Below are positions 35,156 to 43,007 of a stretch of 64,000 nucleotides of DNA, piece by piece (position 1 is the first letter of the stretch; each line of letters starts with the position of its first letter). Source of the stretch: Streptomyces stelliscabiei (GTDB lineage: Bacteria; Actinomycetota; Actinomycetes; Streptomycetales; Streptomycetaceae); NCBI RefSeq assembly GCF_014873495.1, contig NZ_JADBGF010000001.1, forward strand, positions 8,742,001 to 8,806,000, written 5' to 3'. Both the position numbers and the translations under genes were made by a program. The notes below the pieces were generated by a model. That model made no database searches. It was given only the letters and a program-made list of their open reading frames with translations, and was not told the DNA's origin.

Positions 35156-35174
35156 TAGTTTCGTTTCGAAACTA
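35156..35174. promoter_or_regulatory. TetR operator palindrome
   Basis: TAGTTTCGTTTCGAAACTA is a perfect 8-3-8 palindrome immediately upstream of the TetR gene. A related GAAACGAAAC string recurs at 34047-34056, beyond the other end of the gene and the MFS remnant. Confidence 0.7.
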
Positions 35175-35265
35175 GGCCGCCCCCCGCGCATTGCAACGCC
35201 CCGGTCCCCGCGGCGGACTCTCGGGGTCCTCGCAACACCTGATGGCCTACGTGGTCGTCAGTAGA

Positions 35266-35379
35266 TCACGCATACGCCGTGGCCCGGTTCACCCCGACCG
35301 CCCGGGCAGCACCCGAGAAGCTGCCGTTCTCCCGGTCCAGCGCCCCGAAGAACCTCGCCCTCAGCTCCGCAAAATCCAC
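35266..35379 (-). pseudogene. IS30-like transposase N-terminal remnant
   Basis: A 37-residue reading frame VDFAELRARFFGALDRENGS then FSGAARAVGVNRATAYA ends at a TGA. It resembles the N-terminal HTH of IS30-type transposases common in Streptomyces. No catalytic domain follows. It occupies the gap between the TetR gene and the MFS gene; nothing else is supported there. Confidence 0.45.
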
Positions 35380-35482
35380 GATCCCCGCAACTCCCTCAAC
35401 TCCAGGGTGTGGCGGGGATCGATAGAACCCGCCCGCGGCCGTGGGGCCCAGGACCTGGGCGGAGCGACCGGGCGGAGCGATC

Positions 35483-36901
35483 TCAGGGATGGGCGGCGCG
35501 GCCGGGGTCCGGGGCAGGAACGTCCCGGTCTGCTGTGAGTTCTTTCGCGGCCTCGGTCTCAGGCTCCGGGTAGCGAGGCATGAAGAAGGCCACGGCCGTG
35601 GCGATCACGATGGCGACGAGCATGACCAGGAGCACGCCGTCGTACGTGCCGGCCTGCTCCACGGCCACCTGTACGAGGAAGGGGATGGTGCCGAAGGCGA
35701 CGACGCCGGTGATGCCGAGGGTCAGTCCCAGGAGCGGCGCGAAGGACCGGTCCCCGAAATACCGGCCCAGCAGATAGGGCGCGATCGTGTACTCGGCCCC
35801 CTGGAACCCGCCCAGCAGGGCCAGGGCGACGAACAGCAGCCAGGTGGTGCCGTGGGTGGTCGTCACGATCAGCATTCCGAGCAGGACACTCGCGAAGAAG
35901 GGGAAGGCCGCCCGAGCGGACTTCGACCGGTCCATCACGGGCCCGGCGACGCACTGGCCAGCGAACGACGCGAGCCAGAAGACCGACAGCGCGAGCGACA
36001 CGGTCCCGCTGCCGTACCCGCGCTCGCCGAACAGATCGACACCGAGGGTCCGTACGGACATCGTGACCCCCGTCGGGACCAGGATGATCAGCATGAGGAG
36101 GAGCCAGGCACGCGACCGGAGCGCCGCGGCCAGCGGGACGCCGGGGGCGTTACGGTGTTCCTGCGGGCTCGCGTGCGCCGAGGCCTCGATGACTGGTCCG
36201 CTGTCCGGCACCGGGCGGGCCCCGGGGGCCGGCGGTGCCGTGTCCGGCTGGGAGAGCAGGACGATCTGGGCCGGAACGCAGAGCACCAGCACGCACAGGC
36301 CCAGCACGAGATACGTGTACCGCCAGCTGAAGGAGCTGGTGGACCACTCGAACAGCGGCGAGTAGACGGCGCTGGACAGGCTCGCCACCGCGCTGATCAG
36401 GGAGAACCCTACCCCGCGGTGGCGAGGGAACCATATCGACACGGTCTTGAAGCCCACCACCTGGGCGCAGACCTGGCTGCCCGCCAGGGCGACGACGGCG
36501 AGGACGCCGAAGAGCGCGCTCGCTGGCACCACCATCATCAGGCAGAACGCGACCCCGTAGATCAGCGAGGACCACACGGCGACGGTCCGCATGCTTACCT
36601 TGTCGACCAGGTAGCCACCGAAAGTGAGCACGAAGGGCGAGGAGAACAGCGGCAAGGACGACATGAGCAGCACCGTCTGCGACTGCGACCAGCCGAAGTC
36701 CTCGGATACCGGAGCGAGCATGTACGTGGTGAGATTGTTCACCACCGAGGGGCCCAGGATCATCGCGGTGATACCCGCGCAGATCGCCATCCACGCCCCC
36801 CGGGGGTAGCTCCGCAGCGACGCGAAATACTCACGAAGGGAGCCGCCCGCGGGATCGGGACCGGCAAGGGGTTGCTGGGGTGTGGGGTGAGGGTGGGGCA
36901 T
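35483..36901 (-). CDS. MFS transporter, OFA-like
   Basis: A 472-residue major facilitator protein with about 12 hydrophobic segments. The first block SYPRGAWMAICAGITAMILG starts helix 1, GGYLVDKVSMRT is the MFS loop 2-3 motif (modified G-x3-D-R), and a long Pro-rich central loop (DTAPPAPGARPVPDSGP) separates the halves. The repeat motif in the second half reads VAGPVMDRSKS. It resembles oxalate/formate antiporter-like carriers, which often move organic acids. It lies downstream of module B on the same strand and may import a substrate or export a product of that module. Confidence 0.8.
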   Translation of the reverse strand: MPHPHPTPQQPLAGPDPAGGSLREYFASLRSYPRGAWMAICAGITAMILGPSVVNNLTTYMLAPVSEDFGWSQSQTVLLMSSLPLFSSPFVLTFGGYLVDKVSMRTVAVWSSLIYGVAFCLMMVVPASALFGVLAVVALAGSQVCAQVVGFKTVSIWFPRHRGVGFSLISAVASLSSAVYSPLFEWSTSSFSWRYTYLVLGLCVLVLCVPAQIVLLSQPDTAPPAPGARPVPDSGPVIEASAHASPQEHRNAPGVPLAAALRSRAWLLLMLIILVPTGVTMSVRTLGVDLFGERGYGSGTVSLALSVFWLASFAGQCVAGPVMDRSKSARAAFPFFASVLLGMLIVTTTHGTTWLLFVALALLGGFQGAEYTIAPYLLGRYFGDRSFAPLLGLTLGITGVVAFGTIPFLVQVAVEQAGTYDGVLLVMLVAIVIATAVAFFMPRYPEPETEAAKELTADRDVPAPDPGRAAHP

Positions 36902-36980
36902 CGTTGACCTTCCTCTGGGGCAGTCGTGGGCCAAGTAGACGTCGTCCGGTCCGCGGCCCGCCGTTCTGCGGGGCCCCGGG

Positions 36981-37136
36981 GTGACCGGCGTCATGACGCC
37001 GGTGCGCGACGGGAGGGGCGAGGTCGTGGCGGCGCTCGCCGAGCGGGTCGGGCCGGCGGCCGAGGCGGAGATCGTCACGAAGGTGGTGGCCACGGCCACG
37101 GCCATCGGCGACCGGCTCGCCACGGCCGCGGACTGA
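36981..37136 (+). pseudogene. Possible IclR-regulator C-terminal remnant
   Basis: A 51-codon frame reads GVMTPVRDGRGEVVAALAER, then AEAEIVTKVVATATAIGDRL and stops. The first part is like the ligand-domain end of IclR regulators (AAPVRDxxGEVVAALS). No HTH or start is present. It lies alone on the plus strand between the MFS gene and module B. Recognition is tentative. Confidence 0.35.
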
Positions 37137-37178
37137 CCGTCGCCGGCTGACGGTCGCGGCTGAGGGGGAGCGGGGCCC

Positions 37179-38417
37179 TCAGAACGACCAAGCATGCGCC
37201 TCCCCGAAGCTGTGCGCCCCGTACTGCCGGGCGAACGTGTGGTACTGCGCGCCGATGTGGGTCCGCCACATGGCCACGTCGCGCAGGTAGCGCTGCATGC
37301 GCTGGCCCTGCCCGGACGCCGAGGTGCCGGCGGAGTTGAACAGGGTGTCCACGGCCTCGGCGGCCAGGTGCCCGGCCTGCATGAGCGTGGCGCCGAGCCC
37401 GGAGCCCATCTCCGCGGTGATCGTGAGCCGCCCCTCGACGGACTCGCGGCTCCACTCGGTCATGAGGTCGGCGGTGTGGCAGACGATGGCCTCGGCGGCG
37501 TTGGCCTTCAGCCTCGCCTCCCCGAAGTCGCGCTGGTACAGGGGGTCCTTGAAGCGCGGGCCGCCGCCGGGGACGGTGGTGTTCCGGGTCCGGGCCAGGT
37601 GCTCGAACTCGTCGAGGGCGGCGCGGGCGGCGCCGACGACGCTGACGACCAGCTCCAGGACGAAGAAGCCGCCCGTGACCGCCCCGAGGTACATCGGGTT
37701 GCCGTGCAGCCGCACCCCGGGCGAGGTGGTGGTGTTGATCTTGTCGGGGTCCATGACGATGCCGTAGTGCTCGGGCACCACCTGCTGCTCGACGATGACG
37801 CTGTTCGAGCCGCTCGCCCGCATGCCGAGGACGCGGTCCCCGCCCCAGTCGTCCGCGATGGTGAACTGCCCGGCGGGGATGAGAATCTGCATGAGGCGGG
37901 CGCCCGCGACCGGCTCGCCGGGAACGGGCGGCGGCGCGCCCTCCTCGCCGACCAGCACGGACACGGTGGCGTGGGAGGCGTACGGCACGCCGGACTGGTA
38001 GCGGGACCGGGCGTTCACCAGCCAGCCGCCCTCGACCCGCGTGGCGGTGCCGGCGGGGTTGAACGCGTGGGAGGCGCGGAAGTAGCCGTGTTCGTTGGTG
38101 AACACCTCGTCCTGCGCCCGCTCCGGCCAGTGCGCGGCGACGCTGAGCGCGTGACCCTGTCCCAGGCACAGGCACCAGGCGGTGCCCGGGTCGCCGCGCC
38201 CGACCTCCATGATGACCTGGGCGAAGGTGCGCACGTCCACCTCCAGGCCGCCGTAGCGGCGCGGGGTCAGCAGCCGGTAGAAGCCGGCCTCCTGGAACGC
38301 CTCGTGCACCGCCGGCGTGTAGTGGCCGAGCCGCTCGGCCTCCTCGGCCTGGTCCCGGATCAGGTTCCGCAGCTTCTGGGCGCGTTCGATCAGCACCGCC
38401 GCCGTCTCCGCAGTCAT
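37179..38417 (-). CDS. Group-D flavoprotein monooxygenase, ACAD fold (B2)
   Basis: A 412-residue paralogue of A2: FYRLLTPRRYGGLEVDVRTF, GDPGTAWCLCLGQGHALSVA, SRYQSGVPYASHATVS and LGMRASGSNSVIVE are near-identical blocks. The long Gly/Ala/Pro insert of A2 is replaced by a short EEGAPPPVPGEPVAG, so the core domain is intact and the insert is dispensable or module-specific. It is the last gene of module B. No flavin reductase gene is present in module B, so it may use the module A reductase. Confidence 0.8.
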   Translation of the reverse strand: MTAETAAVLIERAQKLRNLIRDQAEEAERLGHYTPAVHEAFQEAGFYRLLTPRRYGGLEVDVRTFAQVIMEVGRGDPGTAWCLCLGQGHALSVAAHWPERAQDEVFTNEHGYFRASHAFNPAGTATRVEGGWLVNARSRYQSGVPYASHATVSVLVGEEGAPPPVPGEPVAGARLMQILIPAGQFTIADDWGGDRVLGMRASGSNSVIVEQQVVPEHYGIVMDPDKINTTTSPGVRLHGNPMYLGAVTGGFFVLELVVSVVGAARAALDEFEHLARTRNTTVPGGGPRFKDPLYQRDFGEARLKANAAEAIVCHTADLMTEWSRESVEGRLTITAEMGSGLGATLMQAGHLAAEAVDTLFNSAGTSASGQGQRMQRYLRDVAMWRTHIGAQYHTFARQYGAHSFGEAHAWSF

Positions 38418-38491
38418 CGTGTGGCTCTCCTCGTCGTTGTTTCTCAGGGCAAGTCTGGTGAGGTGGGGTGGGTGGGGCAGGGCAGGGGAAC

Positions 38492-39108
38492 TCAGCGGCG
38501 GGGACCACGCTGGCGCCGAGCACGGAGCAGTCGGCGACGTCCCGCATGGCCTGCACGACCTCGTCGAGGCCGTAGCTGCGCTCGGCCATCGCCTTGAGGT
38601 CGAGCTGCCCCTGCTCGGCGAGCCGCACCATCCAGGGCAGGTCGCGGCGCATCCGCAGCGAGCCCTGCTGGCAGCTGTGCACCGTCTTGCCGTGGTTGGA
38701 GAACTCCATCATGGGGAACGTGACGGTGGCGCCGGGGTCCTCGCTCAGCCCGGCCGGCGTCAGGTGCCCGGCCGAGCGGGTCATGGCCCATGCCTGCTCG
38801 ACGGCCCGGGCCTCGCGCGCCGCCTCGAAGACGAAGTCGGCGCCGCGCCCCTGGTTGATGCCCCCGAGGTCCCCCGAGAGGTCCATGACGGCCTCGACCG
38901 GGTCGACCTCGGTGGGGTCGAGGGCCGTGGTGGCGCCGAGGCGCAGGGCGGCCTCGCGCCGGTGGGGCAGCGGGTCGATCGCGATGATCTGCGCGGCCAG
39001 GGCCAGCCGCGCCGCCTGCACGTAGGACAGCCCGACTGGCCCGCAGCCCACCACGGCGACGACGCTGCCGGGCTCTGTTCGGTGATGTACGCGCACACGG
39101 CACTTCAC
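38492..39108 (-). pseudogene. Zinc-ADH-like gene with deleted catalytic domain
   Basis: Starts normally with AGGAAGG and GTG, encodes about 11 residues (VKCRVRVHHR), then jumps directly to EPGSVVAVVGCGPVGLSYVQ, the Rossmann domain, so roughly 180 residues holding the GroES fold and both zinc sites are missing. It continues in alignment with the intact paralogue to CSVLGASVVP, where one lost base in a C run removes the expected stop (TGA at 38492-38494 in the neighbouring frame). The remaining protein could at most bind NAD(H). Confidence 0.75.
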
Positions 39109-39148
39109 CTTCCTGTGCTGTGCTGGTCGGGTCCCGTGCGGTCGCCGC

Positions 39149-39952
39149 TCAGTCGGCGGGCTCGGCCGGGGTCGCCAGGTGGTGGGTGAAGAACTCGCGC
39201 ACCAGGCGCCATCCCTCGACGGCCGCCTGGGGGGTGTAGCCGCCGCTGGACCAGTCGAAGAAGTCGTGGTCCGCGCCGTCGAAGAGGTGGTAGTCGAAGT
39301 CCTTGCCGGCGTCCCGAAGCACCTTCTCCTGGGCGGCGACCTCCGAGGGCGAGGGGACCAGGTCCTCGGAGCCGAACAGGCCCAGCAGCGGGGCCGACAG
39401 GCCGGGGGTGAGGTGGGCGATGGGCTCGACGAGCATGGGCGAGGCGTCGGGCGGCGGGGGGCCGGGAAGGGCCGGGGGCTTGTCCGGCTTGTCCACGATC
39501 ACGCCGCCTCCGCCGTTGACGATGGCGTCCGCCCAGGTGGAGGTGCAGCCGATGTAGTAGGCCTGCCGGGCGCCCGAGCAGAAGCCGATCAGCCCCACCC
39601 GGCCGTTGGCGTTGGACATGGCGCGCAGGTACGCGGCGGCGCCGGCCGCGTCAGTGGCGACCCGGTCGTCCGGGGCGCCCCCCAGGCGGCGCATCTCGGC
39701 GGCGGCGTCGTCGGGATCACCCCACGGGTTCTCGCGGTGGTGGAGGTGGGGGCAGATGGTGTTGAAGCCATAGACGGCGAGCCGGCGGGTGTATTCCTTG
39801 CTGGCCTCGTCGTAGCCGGGCTCGTGGTGGAGCACCACCACGCCGCCGAGCGGTCGGTCGGTGAGCGGGCGAGCCACGTAGGCCTCGATGGGCTCGCCGT
39901 CCTGGCTGGTGAGGGTGATGGTCTCGGCCAGCGTGGCGTCGTACCGGGACAT
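39149..39952 (-). CDS. Dienelactone hydrolase-family protein
   Basis: A 267-residue alpha/beta hydrolase of the dienelactone hydrolase family. The Cys nucleophile is in LIGFCSGARQAYY, an Asp in FGSEDLVPSPSE and the His in GADHDFFDW; the activating Glu fits HHEPGYDE. A Pro-rich insert (DKPPALPGPPPPDASPM) lies between strands, where typical members have a short loop. It would open a lactone or hydrolyse an ester. It begins 60 bp after the small ORF in the operon. Some members have no hydrolase role, so function is inferred. Confidence 0.82.
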   Translation of the reverse strand: MSRYDATLAETITLTSQDGEPIEAYVARPLTDRPLGGVVVLHHEPGYDEASKEYTRRLAVYGFNTICPHLHHRENPWGDPDDAAAEMRRLGGAPDDRVATDAAGAAAYLRAMSNANGRVGLIGFCSGARQAYYIGCTSTWADAIVNGGGGVIVDKPDKPPALPGPPPPDASPMLVEPIAHLTPGLSAPLLGLFGSEDLVPSPSEVAAQEKVLRDAGKDFDYHLFDGADHDFFDWSSGGYTPQAAVEGWRLVREFFTHHLATPAEPAD

Positions 39953-40012
39953 CGCTGTCCTCCTTCGTGCTGGGTGATTCGTGCGGTGTGCGGGGGGCGG
40001 GGCGGGTGGGGC

Positions 40013-40135
40013 TCAGGCCGGGCAGCGGCCGTCGACCACGGCCATGCTCAGCCGGCGCAGCACCGTGAAGGCCGCCTCGCGGACCGTGCCGGGCCCGTCG
40101 GTCAGCGGGTGTGCGGGCGGCACGCGGCCGGTCAT
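40013..40135 (-). CDS. 40-residue ORF coupled to SDR gene
   Basis: MTGRVPPAHPLTDGPGTVRE ... VDGRCPA begins with ATGA overlapping the stop of the SDR gene, the coupling seen elsewhere in this operon, and stays open for 40 codons. No family recognised; central part (AAFTVLRRLSMAVVDG) could form a helix. It may be a real small protein, a remnant or chance. Confidence 0.35.
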   Translation of the reverse strand: MTGRVPPAHPLTDGPGTVREAAFTVLRRLSMAVVDGRCPA

Positions 40136-41079
40136 CGGGAGTCCTCGGGGGGCCCACCGGGCCAGAAGCCGTCCCGGACGGGGTCGCCGTAGTCGCGGGA
40201 CTGCTTGCGGTCGACCACCCGATGCCAGTGGGCCGCCAGGTCCTCGACCGTCATGCCGGGGTTGCCCCAGCCCTCGGTCTGGGCGAAGTAGCTCTCCCAG
40301 ACCCGGCCGGACTCCGAGTGGATGCCGGCGCCCGAGCAGGGGCAGGACTCGTGGGCGAGGTAGGCCGCTGCCGGGGCGACCATCTCGGGGGTGCCGATCT
40401 CCGGCGGCGCGGGGTGGCCGGTCTCCGGCGGCGCGGGGATGCCGGGAGCGACCCGGACGGAGCCGGTGGCGGCGCCGGGGGCCAGGGCGTTGACGACGAT
40501 GCCGTGTCGGTGCCCCTCCAGGGCCAGGGTGCGAGTCAGGCTCCACACGCCGGCCTTGGCGGCGCCGTACACCGAGGAGTAGCCCGCCCCGGTCATGGCC
40601 CCGGAGGTGGTGTTCACGATGCGCCCGTAGCCGGCCTCGCGCATGTGCGGCCACACCGCCCGGCACATCCAGATGGTGCCCATGAGGTGCACGTCGACGA
40701 GCGCGGAGATGGCGTCGGAGGGGAGGCGGTCGAACTCCCCGACCCGGAACACGCCGGCGTTGTTGATCAGCACGTCCACCCGCCCCCAGGCGTCCAGGGC
40801 GGTGCCCACCACGCCCTTCGCGCCGTCCTCGGTCGCCACCGAGTGGGTGTCGGCGATCGCCTCGCCGCCCTCGGCGCGGATCTCGGCGGCGATGGTCTCG
40901 GCGCTCGCGGCGTACGTGCCGCGGCCGTCCGGGCCCACGCCCAGGTCGTTGACGACGACCCGTGCGCCCCGCCGCGCAAGCAGCTGGGCGTAGGAGCGTC
41001 CCAGGCCCGGGTTGCCGCCGGCGCCGGTGACGACGACGACGCGGTCGTCGAAGCGCAGGGTGGGCTGTTCCCCGCTCAC
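40132..41079 (-). CDS. Long SDR oxidoreductase, MFE2-like, module B
   Basis: A 315-residue paralogue of the two module A SDRs: VVVVTGAGGNPGLGRSYAQL, RVVVNDLGVGPDGRGTYAAS, NNAG, NTTSGAM and YGAAK are present, so the Ser-Tyr-Lys catalytic set is complete. Between the substrate loop and the C-terminal extension it has a Pro-rich segment (PGIPAPPETGHPAPPEIGTP) absent from the other copies. GTG start overlapping the small ORF stop by 4 nt. The C-terminus GFWPGGPPEDSR resembles that of copy A1. It presumably acts with the ADH-like protein on a shared intermediate. Confidence 0.82.
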   Translation of the reverse strand: MSGEQPTLRFDDRVVVVTGAGGNPGLGRSYAQLLARRGARVVVNDLGVGPDGRGTYAASAETIAAEIRAEGGEAIADTHSVATEDGAKGVVGTALDAWGRVDVLINNAGVFRVGEFDRLPSDAISALVDVHLMGTIWMCRAVWPHMREAGYGRIVNTTSGAMTGAGYSSVYGAAKAGVWSLTRTLALEGHRHGIVVNALAPGAATGSVRVAPGIPAPPETGHPAPPEIGTPEMVAPAAAYLAHESCPCSGAGIHSESGRVWESYFAQTEGWGNPGMTVEDLAAHWHRVVDRKQSRDYGDPVRDGFWPGGPPEDSR

Positions 41080-41258
41080 TCCACACCCTCCGGCACTGCG
41101 GCCAGTACCCGCTGCACGGCCGCGGCCAGCTCGAGGGCGGACTCCCGGCTGACCTCCACGGCGACGTGGGGGTGGGCGGGCGTGGGCAGGGCGATGGCCT
41201 CCCAGGCCTCCTGTGCCGTGCGGCGCGGGCCGCTCGGCGGCTTGCGTTCGATGGTCAT
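41076..41258 (-). CDS. 60-residue protein with EAWxAIAxPxP motif
   Basis: A small ORF between the B1 monooxygenase and SDR genes, ATG 62 bp after the monooxygenase stop and with its TGA overlapping the SDR GTG. The protein contains TAQEAWEAIALPTPAHP, which matches LEEAWTAIAVPMPPP near the N-terminus of the methyltransferase-like protein located at the same operon position in module A. The remaining half (SRESALELAAAVQRVLAAVP) is a predicted amphipathic helix. It may be a free-standing version of that N-terminal domain or the relic of a deleted methyltransferase-like gene. Confidence 0.55.
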   Translation of the reverse strand: MTIERKPPSGPRRTAQEAWEAIALPTPAHPHVAVEVSRESALELAAAVQRVLAAVPEGVE

Positions 41259-41320
41259 GTCGGTCACTCCTGTCGGAGGTGAGGGCGGCCGCCGCCGAGG
41301 CGTGGCGCACCGCGGGTCGG

Positions 41321-42502
41321 TCAGAGGCGGAGCCCGAGGGGGTCCAGCCCCAGCACCGCGCGGGCGTAGGGCTGGGAGGCGATGTTGAAGTTGCCCAACG
41401 GCCCATGGGTGGCGGCGTGGACGTCGCGGTGGAGGCGCTGCAGCGGGTCCTTCGTGGACAGCGAGCGGGCGCCGCCCAGGTCGAATATGCGGTTGACGGC
41501 CTGCACCGAGAGCTTGCAGCCGTAGCCGCGGTTCCGCAGGTGGGCGGTGAGGTGCTCGATGGAGGGGTAGTCGCCGGCCTCGCCGATGCGCTGGGCCACC
41601 TCCATGTCCTCCAGCAGCATGGACCGGGCGGCCGCCACCTCCACCGTGGCCTCCGCGATCTGGGTCTGCACCATGGTGGAGTCGGCGCTTTTCACGCTGC
41701 CGGAGGTGCCGCGGGTCCGGGCGATGAGCTCCTCCGCCGCCCCCTGCGCGCCGCCGATCGCGACACAGGTCAGGTCCTGCAAGGTCGACATCGGGGCGAG
41801 GTAGCGCCGCTGCCGGTGGTAGCCGTACGCGCGCTCCAGGTCCGGGTCCCGCTCGAAGTCCACCGGGGGCCGCGGGATCTTGCCCCGGTGCTCCGGCACG
41901 AAGGCGTCCTCGATGAGGACGTCCTTGCTGCCGGTGCCGCGCAGGCCGGAGACGTCCCAGCTGCCGGCGTCGATGGTGTAGTCGCTGCGGGGCAGGATGA
42001 ACTGCCGGATGCCCTCCTGTCCGGGGGCCACGACGAACATCCACTGGGAGTGGTCGCAGCCGCTGGCGAACTTCCCATGGCCGGATACCCGGTACCCGCC
42101 CGGGACCTTGCGCCACTCGGACTTCACGCCGAGCTGGACGCTGGCGGAGAGCATGTCGGGCCCGTCGGCGAAGACCTCTTCCTGGGCCTCCATCGACCAG
42201 AAGCCCATCCAATAGGCGTGCAGCGCCTGCAGGACGTACACCCAACCCGTGGACGGGCAGGAGCGGGAAAACTCCATGGCGACCTCGTACATGGTGGCGA
42301 CGTCCACGTCGAGGCCCCCGAACTTGATCGGGGTACCGATGCGCACCAGCTCGGCATCGATGATGTCCTGCATCGTCTCCTGGGAGACCTGCGAGGCGTC
42401 TTCCGTGGCCTGCGCGCGCTGCCTCAGCGCGGGGGCCAACGCGGCGGCGCGTTTGAGAAGCTCCTCGCGGGCTGCCTGGTCCACTCCGGACTGGATGCTC
42501 AT
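41321..42502 (-). CDS. Group-D flavoprotein monooxygenase, ACAD fold (B1)
   Basis: A 393-residue paralogue of A1: GTPIKFGGLDVDVATMYEVA, HAYWMGFWSMEAQEEVFADG, DMLSASVQLGV and LGGARSLSTKDPLQRLHRD align block by block. It is the first gene of module B and begins about 85 bp downstream of the large MarR-type operator dyad, so it should be regulated with module A. As with A1, the reduced flavin must come from a partner reductase; the only candidate in the window is in module A. Confidence 0.8.
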   Translation of the reverse strand: MSIQSGVDQAAREELLKRAAALAPALRQRAQATEDASQVSQETMQDIIDAELVRIGTPIKFGGLDVDVATMYEVAMEFSRSCPSTGWVYVLQALHAYWMGFWSMEAQEEVFADGPDMLSASVQLGVKSEWRKVPGGYRVSGHGKFASGCDHSQWMFVVAPGQEGIRQFILPRSDYTIDAGSWDVSGLRGTGSKDVLIEDAFVPEHRGKIPRPPVDFERDPDLERAYGYHRQRRYLAPMSTLQDLTCVAIGGAQGAAEELIARTRGTSGSVKSADSTMVQTQIAEATVEVAAARSMLLEDMEVAQRIGEAGDYPSIEHLTAHLRNRGYGCKLSVQAVNRIFDLGGARSLSTKDPLQRLHRDVHAATHGPLGNFNIASQPYARAVLGLDPLGLRL

Positions 42503-42586
42503 AACCTCACCTCGGGCCACAACAGGGGGAAGTCGGTCAGCGGCCGCTCGTGCGGAGGGCGTGGCACGAGAGGATGACCGTGACTG

Positions 42587-42648
42587 CTTGCGCGCATGCA
42601 ATGGTTGCACGCTAGAAGCGTTCCATGCAACCATTGCATGCGTGCAAG
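42587..42648. promoter_or_regulatory. Large MarR operator dyad before module B
   Basis: Arms 42587-42609 and 42626-42648 are inverted 23-mers with one mismatch (CTTGCGCGCATGCAATGGTT versus CTTGCACGCATGCAATGGTT), separated by 16 bp. The arms are those of the divergent promoter of module A. No MarR gene is adjacent here, implying control in trans by one of the module A MarR proteins. Confidence 0.8.
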
Positions 42649-42745
42649 CGTTTGTCGGATCCCCTGCCGACTGCCCAGCGGGAGGCCGCGAACAGCGCGG
42701 CGCCGGATCTGCGACTGGACGCCGCGGTGCGGCTATTGAGTGGCC

Positions 42746-42892
42746 TTCGGCGGGCAGCTGGTGCAGAGCCAGACGCCTCGGATCCGGACCGAGATCAAGC
42801 GTCACTTCGATCTGTTCAGCGCCGAGTTTGCCAGCGAGGACGGTCTACTGGCGTTGCCGCATGCGGCCTTGCTCGCGCGTGCGCGTCGCTGA
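42746..42892 (+). pseudogene. Unidentified C-terminal coding remnant
   Basis: A 48-codon frame reads FGGQLVQSQTPRIRTEIKRH, FDLFSAEFASEDGLLALPHA, ALLARARR and a stop. It looks like the end of a real protein but no start or upstream domain is present and I do not recognise the family. The neighbouring sequence 42893-43007 has no supported gene. Confidence 0.35.
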
Positions 42893-43007
42893 CCCAGGTC
42901 GGCTGCTGTCACGCAGCGGTCAGACAGGAGTCCGAGCCAGCCGGGCGTACATCTGAAGTTCGGCCGCTCTTCATCTGTGTACGGACCAATGTCCCGAGCT
43001 GTCAGGG

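Noticed and set aside
26094..42648. Inverted-repeat dyads as transposon ends
   Set aside because: The dyads at 26.1 and 42.6 kb could be ends of one element, but each is itself a complete palindrome, no target duplication is visible, and each lies at promoters with MarR genes overlapping two related sites; an operator role is more economical.
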